Source of the DNA: Clostridiales bacterium
Lineage (GTDB): Bacteria > Bacillota > Clostridia > Saccharofermentanales > UBA5734
Assembly: GCA_003532195.1 (NCBI GenBank)
Contig: DOFA01000183.1
Span: forward strand, 1 to 12,595
Reading direction: 5' to 3'
Length of the DNA: 12,595 nt
Below, in pieces: positions 1 to 6,376 of this stretch; position 1 is the first letter of the stretch; every line of letters starts with the position of its first letter. The notes below the pieces were generated by a model that saw only the letters and a program-made list of their open reading frames with translations, was not told where the DNA came from and ran no database searches. The position numbers and the translations under genes are program-made.

Positions 1-1
1 C

Positions 2-595
2 TCGGCGTTCCTTTTTGGAGGGCGTCGCGCAAAGCTTGCTCCGCTGATCTACGAATCCTTCGGGTGGCAGCACGGGACATTTGTCGGTGCCACAATGGCC
101 AGCGAGACGACTGCGGCCGCGACAGGTGCTGTTGGAGTGGTCAGACGAGACCCTATGGCCATGCTGCCGTTTTGCGGCTATAACATGGGAGATTATTTCC
201 AGCATTGGCTGGACATGGGGCAAAAGATCGCCCACCAGCCGAAAATCTTCAATGTCAACTGGTTCCGCACGGATAGCCAGGGCCACTTCATCTGGCCCGG
301 CTTCGGCGACAATTTCCGGGTCCTGGAATGGATCCTGAAACGCTGCAATGATCAGGTTGATGCTCGCATCACCCCGATCGGCTATATCCCATATGCCAAA
401 GATATCAATCTATCAGGCCTGGAAAACTTTAGCGAGTCGGATGTGGAAGGCCTGCTGAGCATTGATAAAAATGTCTGGGCTGATGAAATCGAAGGTGTCG
501 AAGAACATCTGGCTAGATTCGATCGCCTGCCTGAGGAGATGAAAAAGCAACTGGCGGAACTGAAAGCCCGTTTTGCCCGCCAGACTGATTCCTGA
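2..595 (+). CDS. pckG: Phosphoenolpyruvate carboxykinase (GTP), C-terminal part
   Basis: This is the last 197 codons of a cytosolic GTP-dependent PEP carboxykinase, which interconverts oxaloacetate + GTP and PEP + CO2 + GDP. The gene starts upstream of the window and its frame is open from base 2. Family landmarks visible in order are FGGRR near the start, the stretch W-Q-H-G-x-F-V-G-A-T-M with S-E-x-T-A-A-A, the NVNWFR segment, and the aromatic WPGFGDNFRVLEW block that in this family helps form the nucleotide pocket. ITPIGYIP and a charged helical tail follow, as expected for the C-terminus. The P-loop with the reactive cysteine lies in the missing part. The pattern fits the GTP type and not the ATP-type PckA. 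It ends at TGA and is followed by a hairpin, so it is probably monocistronic or last in its operon. Identification is firm; its role (gluconeogenic or anaplerotic) cannot be told from here. Confidence 0.95.
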   Translation, partial: SAFLFGGRRAKLAPLIYESFGWQHGTFVGATMASETTAAATGAVGVVRRDPMAMLPFCGYNMGDYFQHWLDMGQKIAHQPKIFNVNWFRTDSQGHFIWPGFGDNFRVLEWILKRCNDQVDARITPIGYIPYAKDINLSGLENFSESDVEGLLSIDKNVWADEIEGVEEHLARFDRLPEEMKKQLAELKARFARQTDS

Positions 596-660
596 TCCTG
601 ACGTGATCCGGCCTTTAGCAAGTTAACGACGTCCCGCGCGAGGGGACAAATCGAAAGCAC

Positions 661-699
661 AAACAAGGGATGCTCTGACGACCGGGGCATCCCTTGTTT
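661..699 (+). terminator. Hairpin, probable terminator of the PEPCK gene
   Basis: A perfect 13-bp inverted repeat (661-673 with 687-699, left arm AAACAAGGGATGC) encloses a 13-nt loop, 65 bp after the PEPCK stop and before the next promoter. The arms end in A-rich and T-rich bases, so the 3' arm closes with TTGTTT, but no long T-run follows. The position and strength of the stem suggest transcription ends here. The weak T-tract leaves some doubt. Confidence 0.6.
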
Positions 700-755
700 C
701 AAGCCCGTATTCAATAAATATGATTTTGTTTAGCAACACCGATTCTGTTCAGCCG

Positions 756-784
756 TTGCCGTTCTGCGGAATCTGTCTTATACT
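756..784 (+). promoter_or_regulatory. Sigma-A type promoter for the zapA-U32-dut operon
   Basis: TTGCCG (756-761, 4 of 6 consensus bases) and TATACT (779-784, 5 of 6) are separated by exactly 17 nt. They lie after the hairpin at 661-699 and about 50 bp before the zapA start. Transcription would begin near 791, giving a leader of roughly 45 nt. No operator or riboswitch is apparent in the leader. Confidence 0.6.
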
Positions 785-835
785 AAAAATATGATGCTGC
801 CCGGCGGCAGGATGGATGAAGCGAGGTGAGCCTCA

Positions 836-1438
836 TTGGCAGAACCAATCAAGAAAATTAGTGTCCGGATCGGCGGTATGAGCTACCAGCTGGTTTCGGC
901 TGAGAACGAGATCTATACCCGGCAGATTGCCGCCAAAGCGGATGAAATGATCCGTCGGATGATGCAGAATAATCCGCAGCTTAGTTTAAATATGGCCGGC
1001 ATTTTGGCATTGGTTAACAGTTTGGATGAGCTGTCCCGTGTTTTACAACAGCATGGCGCTCTGGAAAACCAGAAAAATGAAGCGGAAAAGCAGGCTGCCG
1101 AAGCTAGAAAAGAGCTTATGCGCATGCGGGAGCAAAACTGGGAGATGAAAAAAGAGCTGCTGCGTTTGAATGCCCGGCTACAGGAATTGGAATCGCTCCT
1201 GGCCCAAAAAACACCGGCTGCACCGCAGGCTCAAGCGTCGCCGCCATCGCCGCCATCGCCTGTTCGAACAGAGCCAGCAGATATCGACTTCAATGACGAC
1301 AAAGCTTACGCGGAGGACTCTGCGGCAAATGGCACAGCTGCCCATTTGACACAGACTAATCTGGATGATTATCTTCGCGCCGGCAAATGGCAAAATCCGC
1401 CGGAGCATCATGCTGATGTCAAGCCCGAATCGCGATGA
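836..1438 (+). CDS. zapA: Cell division protein ZapA-like, with long C-terminal extension
   Basis: ZapA proteins bind FtsZ and bundle its filaments at the division ring. Residues 1 to about 75 fit the family: K-K-I-S-V-R-I-G-G near the N-terminus, a central I-Y-T-R-Q-I-A-A-K-A-D-E-M helix, and L-x-x-N-M-A-G-I-L-A-L-V-N-S-L-D-E-L. Residues about 76-126 form a charged heptad-like coiled coil (E/K/R/A rich). A Pro/Ser linker (SPPSPPSP, about residue 135) and an acidic, likely disordered tail follow. The total of 200 aa is about twice the usual 85-110. The start is TTG: an in-frame TGA (827-829) lies just upstream, TTG is the first usable start after it, and GAGGTGA sits 6-7 nt ahead. The end overlaps the following U32 gene, which implies translational coupling. 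The ZapA domain call is strong; the function of the tail is unknown. Confidence 0.88.
   Translation: MAEPIKKISVRIGGMSYQLVSAENEIYTRQIAAKADEMIRRMMQNNPQLSLNMAGILALVNSLDELSRVLQQHGALENQKNEAEKQAAEARKELMRMREQNWEMKKELLRLNARLQELESLLAQKTPAAPQAQASPPSPPSPVRTEPADIDFNDDKAYAEDSAANGTAAHLTQTNLDDYLRAGKWQNPPEHHADVKPESR
1238..1260 (+). repeat. 9-bp tandem repeat in zapA encoding Ser-Pro-Pro
   Basis: The unit TCGCCGCCA occurs twice in full and once partly (1238-1246, 1247-1255, 1256-1260), in frame, encoding S-P-P units in the linker between the coiled coil and the acidic tail. Such a repeat can change length by slippage without breaking the frame. Confidence 0.8.
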
Positions 1439-4184
1439 TTTGATTAACCTGGCCGGAAAAATTCGGACCGCTCCGGCCAGCAAACCGGAACTGCTTGCGC
1501 CGGCTGGCAATCTGGAAATCCTGAAAATCGCTGTCAACAATGGCGCTGATGCGGTTTATCTGGGTGCCAGCCGTTTCAGTGCTCGCGGCAGTGCTGAGAA
1601 TTTTTCCCTGAAAGAGCTGGCTGAAGGACTGGCTTATGCCCATCAGCGGTCAGTTCGGGTTTATCTGGCCTTGAATACCCTGATTGCCGACTCCGAGGGT
1701 CAGGCAGCGCTGGAGTTGGCTGCCGCCGCTTATACCGAAGGGATTGACGCAGTCATTGTCCAGGATGTCGGACTGGCCGCAGCGCTGCAAAGAAGCTTGC
1801 CAGTATTGCCGCTGCATGCCAGTACGCAAATGACGCTCGCCGACCAAGAGAGTTTGCAGGCCGCTGCCCGATTGGGTATAAAGCGGATAATCCTGCCCCG
1901 GGAGCTTTCTGGGCCGGAAATCCGCGAGTTGACCGCACAAGCACGAAGGCTCGGAATCGAAACCGAGGTCTTTATCCATGGAGCCCTTTGTGTCTGCTAT
2001 TCCGGCCAATGCCTGCTCAGCAGCCTGATCGGCGGGCGCAGCGGCAATCGCGGCTCCTGCGCTCAGCCTTGCCGCTTGCCGTGGATTTTGCGCGGGCAAG
2101 AACAAAGGTCTTTGCCGGCGGAAAAGAGCGGTATCAAAGCACACACAGGGGATTCGGCAGCCGGATTGGCGACCGGATCCATGGCTGTGCCTTGGCTTAG
2201 TCCCCGTGATCAATGCCTTCTGGATTATTTGCCGGGTTTATGGCAATCTGGTGTGTCTTCGCTGAAAATCGAAGGCCGACTGCGCAGCGGCGCTTATGTA
2301 GGTCAGGCGACGTCAGCTTACCGCGCCGCGCTGGACCGGTTGGACATCATTTCAGATGATACAGGCGATTTCTCGGATCCGGCAGCCAATCAGGAAGGGC
2401 GCAATCGTCTGTTGCAGGCCTTCAACCGCGGCGGCAGTTTTACAGATCGCTATATCAGCGGCCGCGCGCAGAAGGATTTTCTCTCCGGAAGCCCGGCGGG
2501 AAGCTTTGGCGTAGCACTGGGCGCTGTCGCCGGCTGCGAACCAGGGCAAGGTGCCTTGCTGGTGGAACCCGATCCGGAATGGCCGTTTGCCGATGGTCCA
2601 GCGCGGGGCGATGTTCTGGCTGTCCGACGAATAGGCGCCGATCAGGAAATAGCCAGCGCACCGATCGGCGATATAGGATCGGAAAAGGGCTTGCTGCTGA
2701 TTCGCGGCTTTCATCCGGATATCCTGTCACGGTTCATGATCGGGGACCGGGTATACCGCATGACTGAACGACGGGTTGAACAGGAAGTCCGCGAGGCGGA
2801 TCAAGGCCGAACCGATGTGATTATATCGATCAAAGGCGATGCGACAGCCGGAGCTGTCACGTTAACCGCATCAGCCGTGTGCGGGATCAGACCGAACCCA
2901 AAGGGGCAAACAGCCGTCACAACGAGCTTGGCCGCGGAACCAGTAGCCGCCCTGTTTCCGGAACGGGTTGCTCAACAGCTGGGTAAATCCGGAGGCACGC
3001 CGTTCAAAGTTATCAGTGTAAACCAGGACGGGCCGGTGCATTTATCGATTGGACAGCTGAACCATTTACGCCGCCAAACCCTGGCTGATCTGGCAGATGC
3101 TCTGGTCAACAGCTGCCGGGGGACGCTGCCCGCGGATTTTACCGCCGGCTGGCCGACGCTGGCAAATTCACAGCCCCGGATTCGACCGACCGGCGCGGCT
3201 GGGGCAAAACTTGGCCAGGTGTCCGCTTACTGGCTTAATTTGCCGCCGGAACCGGAACAGGCGGCTTGCGGAGCCAGCATTCATTATCTGCCGCTTTATA
3301 GCTTGAGCGAACCGGATGCAGCCGGCTGGATCCGCCGCCTGCGCCAAATAGAATCCGATTCGGCCATCATGGCTTGGCTGCCGCCCATAACCACCGGCCT
3401 GGCCGGCCGATTGCGGCCGGAATTGCTGTCCCGGCTTTTAGACTGGGGTTTAGACGGACTTTGCTGCGGCCATCCGGGCCTTGATTATCTGGCAGCGCCG
3501 CTTGAGGATAAAAGAAAACTAATTTTGTCTGCAGATACCGGCGCGAATATTTATAACCAGGAAACTTTAAACTACTATGCTGCTATCGGAGCCGAAATTG
3601 CCAGCCCGTCCCCGGAACTCTCAATCGCCCAGCTGCGGGAGCTGCAACCTGCAGCCGCCGGTTGCGGCATTACGCTTGAAATCCCGCTATATGGCCGTCT
3701 GCGCGCCATGTCCAGCCGGTTTTGCCCGATTGGCCAGAATCTGCCTGGCTGCCGGATCTGCCGAAAAACAGTCGGGAACGGGGGAGGGCCGGATCAGGCG
3801 GATCTCTTTTACCTGGAAGATCAACAGCGCCGCCAATTCCCGCTGTTGCCGCATCCGCGGATCTGCTGCAGTGAAATATTCAGTCACGATTTACTCAGCG
3901 CCGCCGCGGCAGCGGGCAATTTGCTGGAGCAAAGGGAATCAGCCGGACTGGCGCAATGGAGCCGGCCGATCCTGCGATTGTACTTTTTACAGGAGACACC
4001 TGATGAATGCCGTTTGTTGACCGGATTGGCGCATCGGTTGCATCAAGCTGCGGATCCGGAGTCCCGCGGTCAGATTGCCGGCCGATTCCGGATCCTGACT
4101 GCACAAATCGCGGCCAGGCTAGGTTGCGGGATCAGAACGGGACAGGATCGTCAGACAGGAAATCTGGAGGACATAGATACATGA
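1410..4184 (+). CDS. Large U32 peptidase-family protein (RlhA/YdcP-like, DUF3656)
   Basis: The sequence is typical of the U32 'collagenase-like' family, whose studied bacterial members (RlhA, TrhP) mainly hydroxylate RNA and can carry an iron-sulfur cluster. From the start chosen here (924 aa), PELLAPAGNLE begins near residue 26, followed by N-N-G-A-D-A-V-Y-L-G. The signature E-V-F-I-H-G-A-L-C-V-C-Y-S-G-Q-C runs from residue 186, and G-N-R-G-S-C-A-Q-P-C-R follows, giving Cys 194, 196, 201, 217 and 221. SLKIEGR and FNRGGSF come next. A DUF3656-like part ends with the typical L-N-H-L-R-R. From about 700 a second barrel-like segment has S-P-E-L, Y-G-R-L-R-A-M, F-C-P-I-G and a C-R-I-C pair. ATG 1410 was chosen because CGGAG lies 4 nt ahead and it overlaps zapA by 29 bp; ATG 1365 and 1416 are alternatives. 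The substrate (23S rRNA, tRNA or protein) is unknown. Confidence 0.85.
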   Translation: MLMSSPNRDDLINLAGKIRTAPASKPELLAPAGNLEILKIAVNNGADAVYLGASRFSARGSAENFSLKELAEGLAYAHQRSVRVYLALNTLIADSEGQAALELAAAAYTEGIDAVIVQDVGLAAALQRSLPVLPLHASTQMTLADQESLQAAARLGIKRIILPRELSGPEIRELTAQARRLGIETEVFIHGALCVCYSGQCLLSSLIGGRSGNRGSCAQPCRLPWILRGQEQRSLPAEKSGIKAHTGDSAAGLATGSMAVPWLSPRDQCLLDYLPGLWQSGVSSLKIEGRLRSGAYVGQATSAYRAALDRLDIISDDTGDFSDPAANQEGRNRLLQAFNRGGSFTDRYISGRAQKDFLSGSPAGSFGVALGAVAGCEPGQGALLVEPDPEWPFADGPARGDVLAVRRIGADQEIASAPIGDIGSEKGLLLIRGFHPDILSRFMIGDRVYRMTERRVEQEVREADQGRTDVIISIKGDATAGAVTLTASAVCGIRPNPKGQTAVTTSLAAEPVAALFPERVAQQLGKSGGTPFKVISVNQDGPVHLSIGQLNHLRRQTLADLADALVNSCRGTLPADFTAGWPTLANSQPRIRPTGAAGAKLGQVSAYWLNLPPEPEQAACGASIHYLPLYSLSEPDAAGWIRRLRQIESDSAIMAWLPPITTGLAGRLRPELLSRLLDWGLDGLCCGHPGLDYLAAPLEDKRKLILSADTGANIYNQETLNYYAAIGAEIASPSPELSIAQLRELQPAAAGCGITLEIPLYGRLRAMSSRFCPIGQNLPGCRICRKTVGNGGGPDQADLFYLEDQQRRQFPLLPHPRICCSEIFSHDLLSAAAAAGNLLEQRESAGLAQWSRPILRLYFLQETPDECRLLTGLAHRLHQAADPESRGQIAGRFRILTAQIAARLGCGIRTGQDRQTGNLEDIDT

Positions 4185-4825
4185 AGGAATCAACCACAGT
4201 CTATTATCGAACCGGCGACGCAGGCCGCCTTCCGCTGTACGCCACAGCCGGTTCAGCCGGCTGCGACCTCTTTGCGGCAGTGCCGCTTGCCCTGCGTCCG
4301 GGTGAATGCCGGATCCTGCCCCTTGACTTGGTAATCGCTCTGGAACCGGGCGTTGAAGCCCAGATCCGGCCACGCAGCGGTCTTTCTCTGCGCACGGGGC
4401 TGCGCCTGCCCAACGCGCCGGGCACTATTGACAGCGATTATCGCTGCGATGTAGGCGTATTGCTGCAAAATACGAACAGCATTAGCCGCTTGCCCGAGCA
4501 GATAGCCGCCTCGCCGGAGCTGATCCGGGAATTAACCGCCTGCCGGCGGGTCAGCCTGGCCGCCTATCTGCAGCAAGCTGATCCCTGCCCGGACGGCAGT
4601 ACGGCGGCTGATTGGCCAGCTCTGGCCGCCAATCTGCCGGAACTGGCTGAATTTATGATTTATTTGGATTCGCGTGGCAATCCCTGGGGAACAATCTATA
4701 TTGAACCCGGAGATCGCATCGCCCAAATGGTTTTTGTCCGATATCTCCAGGCCGATTTTCAGCCGCATCCCGCTCCGGAAACCGTTGGCAGGGACAGAGG
4801 CGGCGGCTTCGGCTCAACGGGTTGA
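4181..4825 (+). CDS. dut: dUTPase (dUTP diphosphatase) with large internal insertion
   Basis: This enzyme hydrolyses dUTP to dUMP and PPi, keeping uracil out of DNA and supplying dTMP synthesis. All five motifs of the trimeric family are present in its 214 aa: motif I G-S-A-G-C-D-L-F-A (24-32), motif II P-R-S-G-L-S-L (64-70), motif III N-A-P-G-T-I-D-S-D-Y-R (78-88, catalytic Asp84, base-stacking Tyr87), motif IV P-G-D-R-I-A-Q-M (176-183) and the C-terminal Gly-rich motif V R-D-R-G-G-G-F-G-S-T-G (204-214). The oddity is the distance from III to IV: about 88 residues lie between Arg88 and Gly177, where about 20 are usual, so the protein exceeds the normal ~145 aa. The insert is helix-like (R-E-L, A-A-Y-L-Q-Q, L-P-E-L-A-E-F) and is flanked by normal strands. 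ATG 4181 overlaps the U32 stop as ATGA, with GGAGG 10 nt upstream. A longer in-frame extension back to 4007 lies wholly inside the U32 gene and was rejected. Confidence 0.9.
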   Translation: MKESTTVYYRTGDAGRLPLYATAGSAGCDLFAAVPLALRPGECRILPLDLVIALEPGVEAQIRPRSGLSLRTGLRLPNAPGTIDSDYRCDVGVLLQNTNSISRLPEQIAASPELIRELTACRRVSLAAYLQQADPCPDGSTAADWPALAANLPELAEFMIYLDSRGNPWGTIYIEPGDRIAQMVFVRYLQADFQPHPAPETVGRDRGGGFGSTG

Positions 4826-4911
4826 ATCAAGCGTTTATTGATTAGGTAAAATGCAAAAATCTTGCTCCTCAATCTGGCTGTAAATCAGTAATTTTGCGCC
4901 GGGAAATTCCG

Positions 4912-4940
4912 TTGACAGCCAGTATTTGAAAGAATATAAT
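4912..4940 (+). promoter_or_regulatory. Perfect consensus sigma-A promoter for the M-box/corA unit
   Basis: TTGACA (4912-4917) and TATAAT (4935-4940) are separated by exactly 17 nt, a full match to the vegetative consensus. Transcription would start near 4947, about 20 nt before the riboswitch core. Such a strong promoter fits control by premature termination downstream and not by initiation. Confidence 0.88.
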
Positions 4941-4965
4941 CAATTTGCTGCAGAAGTGCCTGCAA

Positions 4966-5128
4966 CACCCTTTGTTAGGTGAGGCTTCTGTGTGAACAAA
5001 TGCTGCTGCCCGGAAACGTCGAGAGACGCCAATGGGTTAACAGGTTTTGCCGGATTAAGGCTTAATCTAATGCAGCTGGACCGGCGGCAGCCGCACGTCT
5101 AAAGTCACACAGTGCCAAAGCTCGATGT
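4966..5128 (+). ncRNA. M-box (ykoK leader) magnesium riboswitch
   Basis: Conserved M-box segments appear in the right order: GTTAGGTGAGGCT (4974-4986), GCTGCTGCCC (5002-5011), GACGCCAATGGGTTAACAG (5025-5043), TAATGCAGCTGGA (5068-5080) and CAGTGCCAAAGCTC (5110-5123). CTTTG (4970-4974) can pair with CAAAG (5116-5120) to close the outer helix. M-box RNAs fold when Mg2+ is high and switch off Mg2+ transporter genes, usually by termination. Here the RNA lies between a consensus promoter and an intrinsic terminator ahead of corA, which agrees with that logic. The segments were recognised by eye and the boundaries are approximate. Confidence 0.92.
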
Positions 5129-5197
5129 GGACGGGTCTGGCGAATATTTGATATTCGGGCAGGATTCTCTGCCAGCCAGGGCGAACCTGAACCAACG

Positions 5198-5229
5198 AGC
5201 CTGCCGGATGAAGGTCCGACAGGCTTTTT
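5198..5229 (+). terminator. Intrinsic terminator, expression platform of the M-box
   Basis: An 11-position stem (5198-5208 with 5215-5225, one C-A mismatch) has a 6-nt loop and ends in five T's (5225-5229), about 60 nt before the corA start. Upstream, GGCAGG (5158-5163) can pair with CCTGCC (5200-5205), which would take the 5' arm of the terminator. This is a plausible antiterminator when Mg2+ is low. A 7-bp hairpin (5141-5147 with 5151-5157) lies between the riboswitch and this switch region. The terminator is clear; the antiterminator pairing is inferred. Confidence 0.85.
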
Positions 5230-5288
5230 GCATATTGCTCCGATCTGCCCGGCGAAAGGCGGATCGGTCAGGGAAGGAGGGATTTTTC

Positions 5289-6263
5289 ATGCTCGAGATT
5301 TATCAAACCTGTGTGAAGAACATCAACGGACGGATGGTGAGCGAGCTCGAACGGGCGGACACGATCAGCCCGGATTGCTGGATCAATCTGTCGGCGCCGA
5401 CGGAAGACGAGCTGAAAATCGTCGAGGAAGCCCTGGCGATGCCTCCGGAATTCCTCCGTTACCCTCTGGACGAAGAAGAGCGGCCGCGCATCGATATCGA
5501 TGAGGATAGCGGCAACGTTCTGATCATCGCCGACTTCCCGTACATCAGGAGGGAAGGCAATAACTCCAAGTATGAAACCCAACCGGTCGGCATTGTTCTG
5601 GCAGGCAAGTGCCTGGTTACCGTATCCCTGCGCGAAGCGGCCGTTCTCGAACAATTCAAGAATAACCGGGTGCGCGATTTTGTTACCGGCTACCGGACCC
5701 GCTTCACTTTCCAGATCATGTATGCCGGCGCCAAAGATTATCTGAAATTTTTACGCTTCATGGACAAGACAATCGATGCCGCCGAGCACCAGCTTAGCAA
5801 ATCGATCAGCAATAAGGAATTGTTTAAGTTGATGGAGTTGGGCAAATCGCTGATCTACTTTTCGACATCGCTCAAATCCAACGAATCGGTTCTCGAAAAA
5901 CTGATGCGCGGCAAATTCATCAAACAATATGAAGAAGACCAGGATCTGCTTGAAGACGTGATCATCGAATACAGGCAAGCATTGGAAATGGCGAACATTT
6001 ACGCTTCAATCATCAATGGGACCATGGATGCTTATGCATCGATTATTTCCAACAATCTCAACGTCGTCATGAAATTCATGGCTGCCATGACGATTGTCCT
6101 TTCAGTTCCGACCGTTATTTACAGCTTTTTCGGCCAGAATGTCAAATTCCCGTTCAGCGCTGGATTTGCCGCCGACCACTGGCCGTTCATCATCACGATC
6201 GCTTTAAGCGCTCTGGCTACAGGTTTTACGATCTGGTGGCTGAACCGCCGCGATATGTTCTGA
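5289..6263 (+). CDS. corA: CorA-family Mg2+ transporter
   Basis: The protein has 324 aa with the CorA layout: a long acidic soluble N-terminal domain, a charged helical stalk (about residues 150-265, rich in K/E/L with I-I-E-Y-R-Q-A-L-E-M-A-N-I-Y), then two membrane helices (about 266-286 and 297-317) and a short positive tail (NRRDMF). The family signature after the first helix is normally GMN; here it reads F-F-G-Q-N (Gly282, Gln283, Asn284). Members form membrane pentamers that pass Mg2+, sometimes Co2+ or Ni2+. ATG 5289 has AGGAGGG 7 nt ahead. A 59-codon upstream extension from GTG 5112 is open but lies across the riboswitch 3' end and the terminator, so it was rejected. The M-box directly upstream supports Mg2+ import as the role. 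Family call is strong; the transported ion is inferred from the riboswitch. Confidence 0.92.
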   Translation: MLEIYQTCVKNINGRMVSELERADTISPDCWINLSAPTEDELKIVEEALAMPPEFLRYPLDEEERPRIDIDEDSGNVLIIADFPYIRREGNNSKYETQPVGIVLAGKCLVTVSLREAAVLEQFKNNRVRDFVTGYRTRFTFQIMYAGAKDYLKFLRFMDKTIDAAEHQLSKSISNKELFKLMELGKSLIYFSTSLKSNESVLEKLMRGKFIKQYEEDQDLLEDVIIEYRQALEMANIYASIINGTMDAYASIISNNLNVVMKFMAAMTIVLSVPTVIYSFFGQNVKFPFSAGFAADHWPFIITIALSALATGFTIWWLNRRDMF

Positions 6264-6291
6264 TTGAATTTCGGCGGAAATTTGCTATAAT
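6264..6291 (+). promoter_or_regulatory. Extended -10 promoter of the polysaccharide locus
   Basis: TTGAAT (6264-6269) and a perfect TATAAT (6286-6291) are spaced 16 nt apart; TGC directly before the -10 makes it an extended -10. It begins right after the corA stop. The spacer holds an inverted repeat, AATTTC (6267-6272), GGCG, GAAATT (6277-6282), which could be an operator. Transcription would start near 6298, leaving a leader of about 80 nt to the first gene. Confidence 0.65.
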
Positions 6292-6376
6292 TGGTCTTTG
6301 ACAGTCAAACAATCAGAACAGATTGCGGCTGAGTATTTCAGGCGTATGGCCTTCAGAAACAGGAGAAATTAGTTTC

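Noticed and set aside
1365..1409. Earlier ATG for the U32 gene
   Set aside because: No Shine-Dalgarno sequence precedes it; ATG 1410 has CGGAG nearby. It cannot be fully ruled out.
1650..2213. 187-codon open frame on the - strand within the U32 gene
   Set aside because: Shadow of the U32 gene, with no family features and no ribosome binding site context.
4007..4180. 58-codon N-terminal extension of the dUTPase
   Set aside because: It is entirely inside the U32 gene in another frame, and the ATGA overlap at 4181 with GGAGG gives the normal dUTPase N-terminus.
4825..4843. AATCAA/TTGATT hairpin as the dut terminator
   Set aside because: The 6-bp stem is AT-rich with a 7-nt loop and no T-run; no clear terminator is seen in 4826-4911.
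5112..5288. 59-codon N-terminal extension of CorA from a GTG
   Set aside because: It lies over the 3' end of the M-box and the terminator, has no good ribosome binding site, and CorA proteins start at the ATG with AGGAGGG at 5289.
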